Assembly (NCBI RefSeq): GCF_009911795.1
Contig: NZ_CP047898.1
Span: 496,001 to 560,000 of the forward strand
DNA: 64,000 nucleotides
From: Pseudarthrobacter psychrotolerans
GTDB lineage: Bacteria > Actinomycetota > Actinomycetes > Actinomycetales > Micrococcaceae
Direction: 5' to 3'
Shown in pieces: positions 23,965 to 33,794 of this stretch (its first letter is position 1; the number at the start of each line of letters is the position of its first letter). The translations under genes and the position numbers were made by a program. The notes under the pieces were generated by a model. The model did not search any database, had not been told where the DNA came from, and saw only the letters and a list, made by a program, of their open reading frames with translations.

Positions 23965-26900
23965 ATGACTTCTTCGAGCTACTTCCGGTTTCCGCATGTC
24001 CACGGCGATCTGGTCACGTTTGTGGCAGAGGACGACGTGTGGATCGCACCGCTCAGCGGCGGCCGTGCATGGCGGGTTTCGTCGCTGCAGCTGCCTGCCC
24101 GCAATCCGCGGTTTACGCCTGACGGCAAGCGCCTGGTCTGGACTGTTATCCAGGGAACCGCCCCGGAAGTGGTTTCGGCGGAGGTCGACGGTGGGGGCTA
24201 CCGGCAGCTGACGTATTTCGGCCACGCCACAACCAAGGTCAAAGGCTTCACCGCAGCCGGCGACGTCGTGGTGACCAGCGCGTTCCGCCAGGCTGAAAGC
24301 CGGCACGCCTATGCTTACAGCGTCCCGGTCGATGGCGGGTCGGCTGAGGAGCTCCCCTTCGGGCCGGTCGAATCCGTGGCCTTCGGCCCGGAAGTGGGGG
24401 ACGAGCGGCCGGTTGTCCTGGCCAGCGTGCTCTCCCGTGAACCGGCCTGGTGGAAGCGGTACCGCGGCGGCACCGCGGGAAAGCTCTGGATTGACGCCGA
24501 CGGAAACGGGGAGTTCGAGCGCCTGGTTCCCGACCTCGACGGAAACCTCGCGGATCCGCTGTGGGTGGACGGGCGCATTGCGTTCCTGTCGGACCATGAG
24601 GGTTACGGAAACCTGTACTCGGTGTTGCCCGGCGGCGGGGATCTGCGACGCCACACCGACCACGAGGACTTCTACGTCCGGCACGCGTCCACTGACGGTG
24701 AGCGGGTCATTTTCGAATCTGCGGGCGAGCTCTGGATCCTGCACGATCTGTCCTCTGCCGCGGTACGGCTGGACATCTCGCTGGGCTCCGCGTCGCAATC
24801 GCGTCGCCCGGGCCTGCTGAAAACCTCCAAACACCTGGGCGCGGTGGTCCCGGATGACAGCGGCTCCGCCAGCGTGGTGGAGGCGCATGGCACCCTTCAC
24901 TGGCTCCGCCACAAGGACGGCCCATCCCGGATCGTCGAGGCCACCCCGGGTGTCCGGGCACGGCTCCCGAGGCCGCTCGACGGCGGCCGCCTCGCTTACG
25001 TCGCAGATCACGACGGCGTGGAAGCGATCTACATCAAGGAGATTGCCGCGCCGGTCCCCGACACTGTGGTTCCTGCCGTCACGGCAACCCCGGTCGCCGT
25101 GACTCCGGCCGCCGATCGGAACCAACAGGAAGCGTCACTGCCCCGGCCGGTTCCCGCGGCGGCATCATCCGCAGCGGTGACTGCCGACGTCGTTATCCCC
25201 GTTCCTGATGACTCCCCGGCCGGCGAATCCCGGGCCGATGTGGCCCATAGCCCGGCGGAATCCGACGTCAACGCCGGACCGTCCGGCCTCCCGACCCGCA
25301 TCGCCTTCCCCAAGCCGTCACGCGCCAGCGCCCTGGAAGCGAGCCCCGATGGCCGGTGGCTTGCCGTGGGGACCTCCTTCGGCGACATATATGTGGCGGA
25401 CACGGCCACCGGGGAACTGTCCCTGGTCACCAGCATCGGCGAGGGCACCATCGCCGAACTCGCGTGGTCGCCGGACTCACAGTGGCTGGCCTGGTCCGAA
25501 CCCGTCACGTCGTTCGGCTCCCGGAGCCGGCTCCGGCTGGCGAACGCCACGGACCTGGCGGGAGGCATCGTCGAGGTCACGGACGGCCGTTTCTGCGACG
25601 GATCCCCGAGTTTCACGCCGGACGGAAAGTTCCTGGCCTTTCTGTCCAACCGCAGCTTTGATCCGGTCTACGACGGGCACTCGTTTGACCTGTCCTTCCC
25701 CAGCCCCATCAAGCCGTATCTGGTGGCACTGGCCGCCACAACGCCGTCGCCGTTTGGCCCCGCTGTTGACCTGGCCCCCTCCGCGGGCCCGGACAGCACG
25801 GACGCTGACGCCGCGGCACGTCCCGCGGTCCGTGTGGATCCGGCCGGGTTGGCCCACCGTGTCATCGGCGTTCCCGTGCCCCAGGGCAACTACACCTCAC
25901 TGACGTCAACTGAGGGCGCACTGCTGTGGCTGGACTGGGCCCTGGCAGGCGTCACCGGCGACGGCAAAGCCAGCCAGGAAGACAAGGACGCACGCCCCAG
26001 CCTGGTCCGCTTCGACCTTGCCCGCCGGAAGTCCGCCACCCTGGTGGAAGCCCTGGACAGCTACCGGCTCTCCGGCGACGGCACGAAAGTGGTGCTGGTC
26101 AACGACAAGCAGGTCAGCGTGGTTCCCTCCGCAGCCAAGGTCGATGAGGAATCCGGTCAGCTGGTCAAGGTGGACCTGGGCCGCATCCGCGTGATGATGG
26201 ATCCGCTCAGCGTCTGGGGCCAGGCGTTCGACGAAGCCTGGCGCCTGCAGCGTGATTTCTTCTGGGCCGAGGACATGGCAGGGCAGGACTGGGAGTCGAT
26301 CCACAAGCGCTACCGTCCGATCGTTGACCGGCTGGGGTCCCACGACGACCTGGTGGACCTGCTCTGGGAGCTTCACGGGGAGCTGGGCACATCTCACGCC
26401 TACGTCCGGCCCGCAGCGGTCACGGAAAACGGCAGCAACGGCCAGGGCCGGCTCGGCGCGGACTTCGCGTTCACGGCAGCAGGTTGGGAGATCACCCGCA
26501 TCCTTGCCGGCGAGTCCTCTGACCCGCTGGCCACCTCGCCGCTGACCCGGCCCGGCGCCGCCGCGATGGCCGGGGACGCCATCCTGGCCATTGATGGTGT
26601 GCCGCTGTCCGCCACGGTGAGCCCGGCGATGCAGTTAGTGGGCGCTGCCGGACGGGCTGTGGAGTTGACACTTCGCAACGGTGCCGGGCACGGAGCCGAG
26701 GCAGGGGAGCAGCGGCGGATCGCCGTGATCCCGGTCAAGGACGAGGAGCGCCTGCGCTACCAGGAGTGGGTGGCCGCGAATCGCCGGACGGTCCGGGAGG
26801 CCTCCGGCGGCCGCTACGGGTATCTCCACATCCCTGACATGATGGCAAACGGCTGGGCGCAGCTGCACCGTGACCTGGACACCGAAACTGCCCTCGACGG

Positions 26901-27411
26901 CCTCATCGTGGATGTCCGCCGGAACCGTGGCGGCCACACGTCCCAGCTGGTGGCGGAACTGATTGGCCGGAAGGTCACCGGCTGGAGCATGCCGCGCGGG
27001 GAACGTCCGCGGACCTACCCGCACCACGCGCCGCGGGGTCCGGTGATCATCCTCGCTGATGAATTTGCCGGGTCCGACGGCGACATCATCACCCAGGTCT
27101 CCAAACTGCGGGGGATCGGCCCCGTGATCGGCACGCGAACGTGGGGCGGTGTGGTGGGGATCGACAACAGGTTCTCCCTGGCCGACGGCACCGGCGTGAC
27201 CCAGCCGCGGTACGCCACCTGGTTCGGTGGCGGCGTGGGCTGGTCCGTGGAAAACTACGGCGTGGACCCCGACATCGAAGTGCTCTACCCGCCGCACGCT
27301 TATGCCGCCGGCAGGGACCCCCAGCTGGAATACGGGATCGGTGCGCTTAAGGAAATGATCCAGGAGCTGCCCACGGACAAGCCCCGGTCCGCGAAGGCTA
27401 CCGCCGCCTGA
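23965..27411 (+). CDS. Tricorn-type S41 protease
   Basis: A 1148-aa cytosolic protease. Two beta-propeller-like regions (about 1-350 and 450-690, with TPDGKRLVW and SPDSQWLAW repeats) are separated by a long Ala/Pro/Val-rich insert (about 355-440). Then come a tricorn C1 region with the catalytic GTSHAYV, a PDZ domain (AMAGDAILAIDGVPLS) and the S41 catalytic domain (RNRGGHTSQ, then FAGSDGDI with Ser about 1037). Tricorn trims oligopeptides made by the proteasome and similar proteases. The low-complexity insert is longer than expected for the family. It is probably expressed alone and leaderless; a shared hairpin separates it from the convergent OsmC gene. Confidence 0.92.
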   Translation: MTSSSYFRFPHVHGDLVTFVAEDDVWIAPLSGGRAWRVSSLQLPARNPRFTPDGKRLVWTVIQGTAPEVVSAEVDGGGYRQLTYFGHATTKVKGFTAAGDVVVTSAFRQAESRHAYAYSVPVDGGSAEELPFGPVESVAFGPEVGDERPVVLASVLSREPAWWKRYRGGTAGKLWIDADGNGEFERLVPDLDGNLADPLWVDGRIAFLSDHEGYGNLYSVLPGGGDLRRHTDHEDFYVRHASTDGERVIFESAGELWILHDLSSAAVRLDISLGSASQSRRPGLLKTSKHLGAVVPDDSGSASVVEAHGTLHWLRHKDGPSRIVEATPGVRARLPRPLDGGRLAYVADHDGVEAIYIKEIAAPVPDTVVPAVTATPVAVTPAADRNQQEASLPRPVPAAASSAAVTADVVIPVPDDSPAGESRADVAHSPAESDVNAGPSGLPTRIAFPKPSRASALEASPDGRWLAVGTSFGDIYVADTATGELSLVTSIGEGTIAELAWSPDSQWLAWSEPVTSFGSRSRLRLANATDLAGGIVEVTDGRFCDGSPSFTPDGKFLAFLSNRSFDPVYDGHSFDLSFPSPIKPYLVALAATTPSPFGPAVDLAPSAGPDSTDADAAARPAVRVDPAGLAHRVIGVPVPQGNYTSLTSTEGALLWLDWALAGVTGDGKASQEDKDARPSLVRFDLARRKSATLVEALDSYRLSGDGTKVVLVNDKQVSVVPSAAKVDEESGQLVKVDLGRIRVMMDPLSVWGQAFDEAWRLQRDFFWAEDMAGQDWESIHKRYRPIVDRLGSHDDLVDLLWELHGELGTSHAYVRPAAVTENGSNGQGRLGADFAFTAAGWEITRILAGESSDPLATSPLTRPGAAAMAGDAILAIDGVPLSATVSPAMQLVGAAGRAVELTLRNGAGHGAEAGEQRRIAVIPVKDEERLRYQEWVAANRRTVREASGGRYGYLHIPDMMANGWAQLHRDLDTETALDGLIVDVRRNRGGHTSQLVAELIGRKVTGWSMPRGERPRTYPHHAPRGPVIILADEFAGSDGDIITQVSKLRGIGPVIGTRTWGGVVGIDNRFSLADGTGVTQPRYATWFGGGVGWSVENYGVDPDIEVLYPPHAYAAGRDPQLEYGIGALKEMIQELPTDKPRSAKATAA

Positions 27412-27486
27412 AGCCCGCGCCGCTTCCGGCCCGCCGGCACGACGGCTAAGGCCGGCCCGGCACTCCCGGCACCCGGAGAACAAGCA

Positions 27487-27529
27487 AGGCCCTGCCCCCT
27501 CCAGGTTAGTCCGGGCGGGAGCAGGGCCT
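27487..27529. terminator. Bidirectional terminator between tricorn and OsmC genes
   Basis: AGGCCCTGC (27487-27495) pairs with GCAGGGCCT (27521-27529) with further GC pairs inside. It lies between convergent genes. Confidence 0.65.
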
Positions 27530-27585
27530 GCTCTGTTTCAGGAGCGGTCAGCGTCCTTAGCGAACGCGGCAGCCGCCTGTGCGGA

Positions 27586-28014
27586 TCAGGATTCCAGGGA
27601 TGCGTCCATGGTGATCTCGATGCTGGCCAGCGCGCCGGAGACCGGGCAGCCGGTCTTGGCCTCGCCGGCGATCCGCTGGAACTCTTCTTCGGAGATGCCG
27701 GGGATCTTGGCGGACACCGTCAGGTGGCTCCCGGTGATGCCGGTGCCGGGAACGAACGTCACGTCGGCCTTGGTGTTGACTTCCTCGGGTGCGTGGCCGG
27801 CCTGGGCGAGCATGTTGCTGAAGGCCATCGAGAAGCAGCTCGCGTGCGCTGCGGCGATCAGTTCTTCCGGGCTGGTCTTGCCTTCGGCCGCTTCGGTGCG
27901 TGCCTTCCAGGTAACGTCAAATGTGCCCAGGCCGGAGCTGTCCAGCGTGGTCTGACCCGACCCTGTGATCAGGTCGCCGTTCCATACTGTGTGTGCGGTG
28001 CGTGTTGCTGCCAT
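27586..28014 (-). CDS. OsmC/Ohr family peroxiredoxin
   Basis: A 142-aa protein of the OsmC type, which reduces organic hydroperoxides with two cysteines. These are in SPEELIAAAHASCFSMAFS (first Cys, about 59) and AKTGCPVSGAL (second Cys, about 124). Catalytic arginine and glutamate positions look conserved. ATG 28014 has GGAG 5-6 bases before it, which decides against the in-frame GTG 28020. Confidence 0.92.
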   Translation of the reverse strand: MAATRTAHTVWNGDLITGSGQTTLDSSGLGTFDVTWKARTEAAEGKTSPEELIAAAHASCFSMAFSNMLAQAGHAPEEVNTKADVTFVPGTGITGSHLTVSAKIPGISEEEFQRIAGEAKTGCPVSGALASIEITMDASLES

Positions 28015-28188
28015 GTCCACTCCTCAAAGTCGGTTCGAACCGGGACCGGCCGTTGCCTGGCCCCGCCGGTTCCAATCCTAGGGATTGAGCGGCAGCCGTG
28101 CACAGGGTGTCCGCTCTCAGTGGATTGTGACCGTGCGTCCGGCCGCCTGGCGACTGACGCCCGGCGGTCACCGTTTGGCTGTAAACAG

Positions 28189-28227
28189 CGACGGCGCCGC
28201 TCCCGGATGAGGGGAGCGGCGCCGTCG
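28189..28227. terminator. Terminator hairpin after the four-helix membrane protein gene
   Basis: CGACGGCGCCGCTCCC (28189-28204) pairs with GGGAGCGGCGCCGTCG (28212-28227), a 16-bp stem with a 7-base loop. It is 20 bases after the stop at 28247 on the minus strand. Confidence 0.8.
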
Positions 28228-28246
28228 TGCGTGGTTCAGTGCGCGA

Positions 28247-28603
28247 TCAGTTCCAGAGCGTGGCGATGGCCACGTTGAGCAGCGCAAGTCCGCCGACTCC
28301 GTGGGCCAGGCCAGTGGAAACCGGTTCACCCTTCTTGACCTTACGGGAGCCGATCACGGCCAGCACGGCAACAGCGACACCGATTGCGAACTTGATGCCA
28401 AGCTTGAAATAGTTGGCATGCATGTTCAGTTCCGGAATCGTTATCATGCCCATCATGGCGACGCCGGTCAGCAGCTGCAGGAAGGCGCCGTCACGCTGGC
28501 GTGGGTGGACGGTCGGCTCTTTGATCGTGGCGATCCAGTAGCCCACGATCATTGCTGCGCCGACGATATGCAAGAACACCAGGATGCTGAACACGATAGT
28601 CAT
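28247..28603 (-). CDS. Four-helix membrane protein, possible member of the BlaI/cyd regulon
   Basis: A 118-aa protein with four predicted membrane helices (about 3-24, 40-58, 66-86 and 99-117). Histidines sit in helix 1 (FLHIVG), before helix 3 and in helix 4 (LAHGVGG), a pattern that could bind heme or metal, though this is only a suggestion. No named family was recognised. Twenty-one bases upstream of the ATG lies a near-perfect copy of the palindrome found before cydA, so this gene may be controlled by the BlaI-type regulator at 43214. Confidence 0.75.
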   Translation of the reverse strand: MTIVFSILVFLHIVGAAMIVGYWIATIKEPTVHPRQRDGAFLQLLTGVAMMGMITIPELNMHANYFKLGIKFAIGVAVAVLAVIGSRKVKKGEPVSTGLAHGVGGLALLNVAIATLWN

Positions 28604-28624
28604 GGCACCAGCTTAGCCAGTAGA

Positions 28625-28641
28625 TTCTACGTCGCGTAGCA
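28625..28641. promoter_or_regulatory. Fourth copy of the BlaI-type palindrome (one mismatch)
   Basis: TTCTAC-N5-GTAGCA differs at one position from the TTCTAC-N5-GTAGAA found three times at 43702-43831. It lies 22 bases before the membrane protein start, where a repressor would block transcription. Confidence 0.55.
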
Positions 28642-28679
28642 AAGCCACGCGGGGGCCCGAAAGCACCGCGCCTTAAACC

Positions 28680-28735
28680 ACGACGGCGGTGCTCGCGTTC
28701 CAGTGGTTTCCCACCGGTGCGTGCACCGCCGTCGT
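28680..28735. terminator. Terminator after sucB
   Basis: ACGACGGCGGTGC (28680-28692) pairs with GCACCGCCGTCGT (28723-28735), a 13-bp stem with a 30-base loop and a short T-rich end. It lies directly after the sucB stop on the minus strand. Confidence 0.6.
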
Positions 28736-28752
28736 TCGGTTCTGCTGGGGGA

Positions 28753-30480
28753 TTAGAGTCCCAGGTCGGCCTCGAAGGCGCCTTCTTCAAGGCGGGCCTT
28801 CAGGGTCTGGAGGAAGCGTCCTGCATCCGCGCCGTCCACCAGGCGGTGGTCGTACGTGAGTGACAGGTACATCATGGAGCGGATCGCGATCGAGTCGTCA
28901 CCGTTCTCATCGGCCACCACCACGGGACGCTTGACGATCGCGCCCGTGCCCAGGATGCCCACCTGCGGCTGGTTGATGATCGGGGTGTCGAACAGGGCGC
29001 CGACCGAACCGATGTTGGTGATGCTGAACGTTCCGCCGGACAGCTCATCCGGGCCGATCTTGCCGTCGCGGGTGCGACCGGCGACGTCGGCGATCTTGGC
29101 GGCCAGCCCGGCCAGGTTCAGGTTGCCGGCATCGGTGACGACCGGAACCAGCAGGCCCTTGTCCGTGTCCACGGCGATCGCCAGGTGCTCGGCGTTGTGG
29201 TACGTGATCTCCTGCTTGTCCTCATCGTACGCAGCGTTGAGCTTGGGGTGCTGCTTGAGGGCCTCGGCCACGGCCTTGGCGATGAACGGCAGGAAGGTGA
29301 GCTTGACGCCGTTCTGGGCCAGGAACGAGTTCTTGGCCTTCAGGCGGAGCTTGGCCACCTTGGTCATGTCCACTTCGTGCACCTGCGTGAGCTGCGTGGA
29401 GATTTCGAGGGATTCGCGCATACGGCGCGCGATGACCTGGCGGATGCGGGGAGCCTTCTGCGTGGTGCCGCGCAGGGAGGAGGCTGCCGTGCCGGCCGGA
29501 GCGGCGGGCGGCTTGGCCGGGGCGGCTGCTGCGGGAGCGGCCTTGGCTTCTGCCGCGGCGAGTACGTCCTGCTTGCGGATGCGTCCACCAACGCCGGTGC
29601 CGGACAGTGATGCAACGTCCACGCCGTGCTGGTTAGCCAGCTTCCGGACCAGGGGCGTCACGTATCCGGACTCGCCGCCGGCAGCAGGCTCGGCTGCGGG
29701 TGCCGGGGCTGTAACGGGAGCAGGTGCTGCTGCCGCGGCAGGTGCCGCCGGAGCGGCCTCTGCCTTGGGTGCAACGGGAGCAGGTGCCGCGGCGGGCGCC
29801 GGTGCGGCGGCGGGTGCCGGAGCTGCTGCCGGAGCGGAGGCTGCGGGGGCAGCCGCGCCCGAGCCGATGACGGCGAGGACTGCGCCAACCTCGGCGGTTT
29901 CGTCCTCGTTGACCCGGATTTCCTGCAGCGTTCCCGCGACAGGGGACGGGATTTCGGTGTCTACCTTGTCCGTGGATACCTCGAGCAGCGGCTCATCCAC
30001 GGCAACGGTGTCGCCCACGGCCTTCAGCCAGCGGGTGACTGTTCCTTCGGTGACGCTTTCGCCCAGTGCCGGGAGGGTGACGTCGTGGGTTTCGCCGTCC
30101 GATGCGGCGGGTGCTGCCGCTGCTGGGGCTTCTGCCTCCGGGGCCTTTTCAGCGGGTGCCTCTGCAGCCGGTACGGCGGGGGCTTCTTCGGCCGGCGCTG
30201 CTGCTTCGGGGGCTGCTGCTTCGGGGGCTGCGCCGCCGCCGGAGCCGTCGCCGATGCGGACCAGGGGAGCGCCTACTTCAGCGGTCTCGTCTTCGGCTAC
30301 GAGGATTTCCTCGATGATGCCGGCAATCGGAGAGGGGATTTCGGTGTCTACTTTGTCGGTGGAAACCTCGAGCAGCGGTTCGTCCACCTCTACCCGGTCA
30401 CCTACCTGCTTGAGCCAGCGGGTGACGGTTCCTTCGGTGACGCTCTCACCGAGGGCGGGCAAGTTAACGGATTCAGACAT
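28753..30480 (-). CDS. sucB: Dihydrolipoamide acyltransferase E2 (2-oxoglutarate dehydrogenase type)
   Basis: A 575-aa E2 with two lipoyl domains (about 2-76 and 128-204; each has [12 protein letters not shown] with the lipoylated Lys), separated by long Ala/Pro/Glu-rich linkers. An E3-binding domain (about 275-312, [21 protein letters not shown]) and the catalytic domain with [17 protein letters not shown] (His-Asp) follow. Actinobacteria often share one E2 between pyruvate and 2-oxoglutarate dehydrogenase complexes, so naming is uncertain. The lipoyl groups are supplied by lipA-lipB at 19.3-21 kb. The E3 gene lpdA lies directly upstream on the same strand, 124 bases away. Confidence 0.93.
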   Translation of the reverse strand: MSESVNLPALGESVTEGTVTRWLKQVGDRVEVDEPLLEVSTDKVDTEIPSPIAGIIEEILVAEDETAEVGAPLVRIGDGSGGGAAPEAAAPEAAAPAEEAPAVPAAEAPAEKAPEAEAPAAAAPAASDGETHDVTLPALGESVTEGTVTRWLKAVGDTVAVDEPLLEVSTDKVDTEIPSPVAGTLQEIRVNEDETAEVGAVLAVIGSGAAAPAASAPAAAPAPAAAPAPAAAPAPVAPKAEAAPAAPAAAAAPAPVTAPAPAAEPAAGGESGYVTPLVRKLANQHGVDVASLSGTGVGGRIRKQDVLAAAEAKAAPAAAAPAKPPAAPAGTAASSLRGTTQKAPRIRQVIARRMRESLEISTQLTQVHEVDMTKVAKLRLKAKNSFLAQNGVKLTFLPFIAKAVAEALKQHPKLNAAYDEDKQEITYHNAEHLAIAVDTDKGLLVPVVTDAGNLNLAGLAAKIADVAGRTRDGKIGPDELSGGTFSITNIGSVGALFDTPIINQPQVGILGTGAIVKRPVVVADENGDDSIAIRSMMYLSLTYDHRLVDGADAGRFLQTLKARLEEGAFEADLGL

Positions 30481-30604
30481 GTCGTCCCCGTTCTCCTTAT
30501 TGATCTTTTGTGCGGATGATGGCTGGCTTGTTCGAGCTTAGTGCACCCGGCGGGTCACGCCGGGTGCACAAAGCCCTGTTGTCTTGCTGTGCTGCTGGCT
30601 GTAA

Positions 30605-31987
30605 TTAGCCGTGAAGCGGGCGACCGGCCAGGGCCATTGCGGCCTCGCCGAGTGCCTCGTTCTGCGTCGGGTGCGCGTGGATGAGTCCGGCAACATCTTC
30701 CGGGTAGGCTTCCCAGTTGACGATCAGCTGGGCTTCGCCGATCTGCTCGCCGACGCGGGTGCCGATCATGTGGACGCCAACAACAGGGCCGTCTTTTTCG
30801 CGGACGAACTTGATGATGCCGCCGGTGCCCAGAATGGCGCTCTTGCCGTTTCCGGCCAGGTTGTATTCCGTGCTTTCAACCCTGTCATCGCCGAACTTCT
30901 CCTTGGCGGCCTTCTCGGAGTAACCCACCGAGGCAATCTCGGGATCGCAGTAGGTGACCTTGGGGACGTTGATGTCGTCGACAACCACGGGCTTCAAGCC
31001 GGCGATTTCTTCGGCGACGAAGATGCCCTGCTGGAAACCGCGGTGTGCCAGCTGCACGCCGGGAACGATGTCGCCGACGGCGTAGACGTTGCCGACGCCG
31101 GTGTGGAGGCGTTCGTTGGTGATCACGAAGCCGCGATCAACCGTGACGCCCGCTTCTTCGAACCCCAGGCCCGCCGTGGACGGTCCGCGTCCGACAGCAA
31201 CGAGCAGAAGGTCTGCTTCGAAGGTCTTGCCGTCCACCAGGGTGACCTTGACGCCGTCGTTGTCCTGCTCGACGCCCTGGAAGAAGGTGCCGGTGTTGAA
31301 CTTGATGCCGCGCTTCTTGAAGCTGCGCTCCAGGACCTTGATGATGGATGCGTCCTCGTTGGGCACCAGGGAGGGCAGGCCCTCAACGATGGTGACGTCC
31401 ACGCCGAAGGACTTCCAGACCGAAGCGAATTCGACGCCGATGACGCCGCCGCCCAGGACGATGACGCTCTTGGGCACGTAGTCCATCTTCAGGGCTTCGT
31501 CAGAGGTAATCACGCGGCCGCCGATTTCCAGGCCCGGAAGGGACCGGGAGTAGGAGCCGGTGGCGAGGACGATGTTCTTGCCCTTGTACGCCGTGCCGTT
31601 GACGGTGATGGTGTCCGGGGCGGTGAGTTTGCCTTCGCCCTCAATGACGGTGATGCCCTTGCCCTTGATCAGACCCTGCAGGCCCTTGAACTTACCGGCG
31701 ACGATGCCGTCCTTGTAGGCGTTCACGGCGGTCATGTCGATGGACTGGAACTCCACGTTGACGCCGTACTTGGCGCCGTCGCGGGCGTGGTCGGCAACTT
31801 CTGCGGAGTGCAGCAGGGCTTTGGTGGGGATACAGCCGTTGTGCAGGCAGGTGCCGCCCAGTTTGGCCTTCTCAACCAGACCAACGGTGAGGCCAAGCTG
31901 TACGGCCCGCAGGGCTGTGGCGTATCCGCCGCTGCCGCCACCTAGTACCAGGATGTCGAATTCTTGCGCAGTTGCCTGATCGGCCAC
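30605..31987 (-). CDS. lpdA: Dihydrolipoyl dehydrogenase E3
   Basis: A 460-aa FAD-dependent enzyme that reoxidises dihydrolipoyl groups. It has an N-terminal FAD site (VLGGGSGGYATA), the redox disulfide GGTCLHNGCIPTK (C47 and C52), an NAD site (VLGGGVIGVEFASVW), a second FAD motif (VYAVGDI) and the C-terminal HAHPTQNEAL (catalytic His-Glu). GTG 31987 is preceded by GGGAG. It runs into sucB, so E3 and E2 are likely cotranscribed. The 280-base gap to pepA (31988-32267) shows no gene. Confidence 0.95.
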   Translation of the reverse strand: MADQATAQEFDILVLGGGSGGYATALRAVQLGLTVGLVEKAKLGGTCLHNGCIPTKALLHSAEVADHARDGAKYGVNVEFQSIDMTAVNAYKDGIVAGKFKGLQGLIKGKGITVIEGEGKLTAPDTITVNGTAYKGKNIVLATGSYSRSLPGLEIGGRVITSDEALKMDYVPKSVIVLGGGVIGVEFASVWKSFGVDVTIVEGLPSLVPNEDASIIKVLERSFKKRGIKFNTGTFFQGVEQDNDGVKVTLVDGKTFEADLLLVAVGRGPSTAGLGFEEAGVTVDRGFVITNERLHTGVGNVYAVGDIVPGVQLAHRGFQQGIFVAEEIAGLKPVVVDDINVPKVTYCDPEIASVGYSEKAAKEKFGDDRVESTEYNLAGNGKSAILGTGGIIKFVREKDGPVVGVHMIGTRVGEQIGEAQLIVNWEAYPEDVAGLIHAHPTQNEALGEAAMALAGRPLHG

Positions 31988-32267
31988 TTAAACGCTCCCT
32001 CGCGTGAACGATGACGCGATCGTGCGCATCATCTGGTCTTGAACTTGTACTGCCGTGATTATGCCAGCAGGCAGGTTCTCGTGCATTTGTGACTACCGTG
32101 GTTCACCTTAGCGAACCCCTCATCCATGCTCCACCTTGGCGCCGCCTTTGTGGAGCGCTTGTGTCGAGTGTCACGCGGCCATGTGGTCAAGGGATCACCG
32201 CCGTTTCTGCGGCGGCATGACAACCGGCCGCGTGAGAACTCAACAACAAGGTCAGGTGGCCCTGGGG

Positions 32268-33794
32268 TCAGGCGGCAGCCGTCAGGATGTCCTCCACGTA
32301 GGCAACCAGGGTGCGGACCGTGCAGCCCGTGCCCTGCTTGTGGGTGTAGCCGTACGGGCTTCCGTTGTTGAAGGACGGACCGGCGATGTCGATGTGCGCC
32401 CAGGGGATCTGCTCCCCGTCCTTACCCTTGCCCACAAACTCGCGCAGGAAAACAGCCGCGGTCATCATCCCGCCGTGGCGCTCACCGATGTTGGCGAGGT
32501 CGGCCACCTGGGAGTCGATGCTCGGGCGCAGCTCCTCCGGCAGCGGCATGGGCCACACCAGCTCGCCCGCACGGTCAGCGGCAGTCTTCAGCGGCCCGGT
32601 GACGCTGTCCGAGCCCATCACGCCGGCGGTCCTGTTGCCGAGGGCGATGAGCTGTGCGCCGGTGAGGGTGGCGACGTCGATGATGGCGTCAGGGTATTCC
32701 AGGCTCGCCGCGACGATGCCGTCTGCCATGACCAGGCGGCCTTCGGCGTCGGTGTTCAGCACCTCAACGGTCTTGCCGCCGAACATGGTCAGGACGTCGG
32801 CCGGCCGTGAGGCGGCACCGGAAGGCATGTTTTCCGCGATGCAGAGCCAGGCGGTCACCTTCACCGGCAGGCCAAGTCCCGCGATCGCCAGCACAGTATT
32901 AAGGACGACGGCGGCGCCCGCCATGTCGCTCTTCATGTCGCCCATGCCCAGGGCCGGCTTGATTGAGATTCCGCCGGTGTCGAACGTGATGCCCTTGCCC
33001 ACGAGTGCGATTTTTGCGGTGGCCTTTGCGGGGGCGTACTCAACCTTCACCAGGCGGGGCTGGCGGGTGGACCCCTTGCCCACGCCCATGATGCCGCCGA
33101 AGCCTTCCTTTTCGAGGCGCTTTTCGTCCCAGACGGTTACTTTTACAGGGAGACCCTTGGCCAGCTCCTTGGCGGCCTCGGCGAAGGACTCGGGGTACAG
33201 GTGGCTGGGCGGCTGGTTGACCAGGGACCGCGTGGCGTTGACGGCTTTGCCGATCAGGCCTGCCCGTGTCAGTGCAGAACGAAGCGCACCATTGGCGGCA
33301 ACGTCCGTGTAGATCACCGCGTTGCGGACCGGTTCCTTCAGCCCGTCGTTGGACGACCGGTACTCGGTGAAGGAATAGGCTCCCAGGGCGGCACCCTCGG
33401 CGACCGCCGCGACGTCGGCGACTCCCGCCGTCGGGAGCGCGAGGACAACGGTGGGCAGGCCGCCGAGCTGGCGGACGGCGGAACCCGCGGCACGCCGCAG
33501 GGCCTCTTCGGTCAGCGGACGGCCAGCGGCCACCTTGCCGACGCCGGCGAGAACCAGAACCCCGGCACCCGTTTCCGGCAGGCCGGGCAGCCGCACGATC
33601 TGGTCAGCGGCGCCGGTGACGCCCAGGACCTTCAGGGAATCGGTCAGCGCTTCGGCCGATTTCGCGGTCAGCGGGTTCTCAAGCAGGACGGGGCCGTCCG
33701 GGCCCTGTCCCACGCCGATCACCACGGCGTCGCTGGGGGTCCTCTTCAGGTCCTTAGCGAGGGTACTAAGGTTGATTTCAATATTCTTGACCAC
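32268..33794 (-). CDS. pepA: Leucyl aminopeptidase (M17)
   Basis: A 508-aa dinuclear-metal aminopeptidase. Metal and active-site motifs are KGITFDTGGISIK, DMKSDMAGAA and NTDAEGRLVMADG. The N-terminal non-catalytic domain is typical. GTG 33794 (MVKNIEINLS) has GGA 8 bases before it; an in-frame TTG at 33809 would lack a ribosome site. It acts in peptide turnover, consistent with the tricorn protease 5 kb away. Confidence 0.94.
   Translation of the reverse strand: MVKNIEINLSTLAKDLKRTPSDAVVIGVGQGPDGPVLLENPLTAKSAEALTDSLKVLGVTGAADQIVRLPGLPETGAGVLVLAGVGKVAAGRPLTEEALRRAAGSAVRQLGGLPTVVLALPTAGVADVAAVAEGAALGAYSFTEYRSSNDGLKEPVRNAVIYTDVAANGALRSALTRAGLIGKAVNATRSLVNQPPSHLYPESFAEAAKELAKGLPVKVTVWDEKRLEKEGFGGIMGVGKGSTRQPRLVKVEYAPAKATAKIALVGKGITFDTGGISIKPALGMGDMKSDMAGAAVVLNTVLAIAGLGLPVKVTAWLCIAENMPSGAASRPADVLTMFGGKTVEVLNTDAEGRLVMADGIVAASLEYPDAIIDVATLTGAQLIALGNRTAGVMGSDSVTGPLKTAADRAGELVWPMPLPEELRPSIDSQVADLANIGERHGGMMTAAVFLREFVGKGKDGEQIPWAHIDIAGPSFNNGSPYGYTHKQGTGCTVRTLVAYVEDILTAAA

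Noticed and set aside
23857..25125. Minus-strand frame opposite the tricorn gene
   Set aside because: No recognisable protein features; fully antisense to the tricorn protease.
28856..30541. Long plus-strand frame opposite sucB
   Set aside because: An Ala/Ser/Thr-rich mirror of the sucB linkers; no start signal or domain.
30611..31945. Plus-strand frame opposite lpdA
   Set aside because: Antisense shadow rich in Ala, Asp, Gly and Val without motifs.
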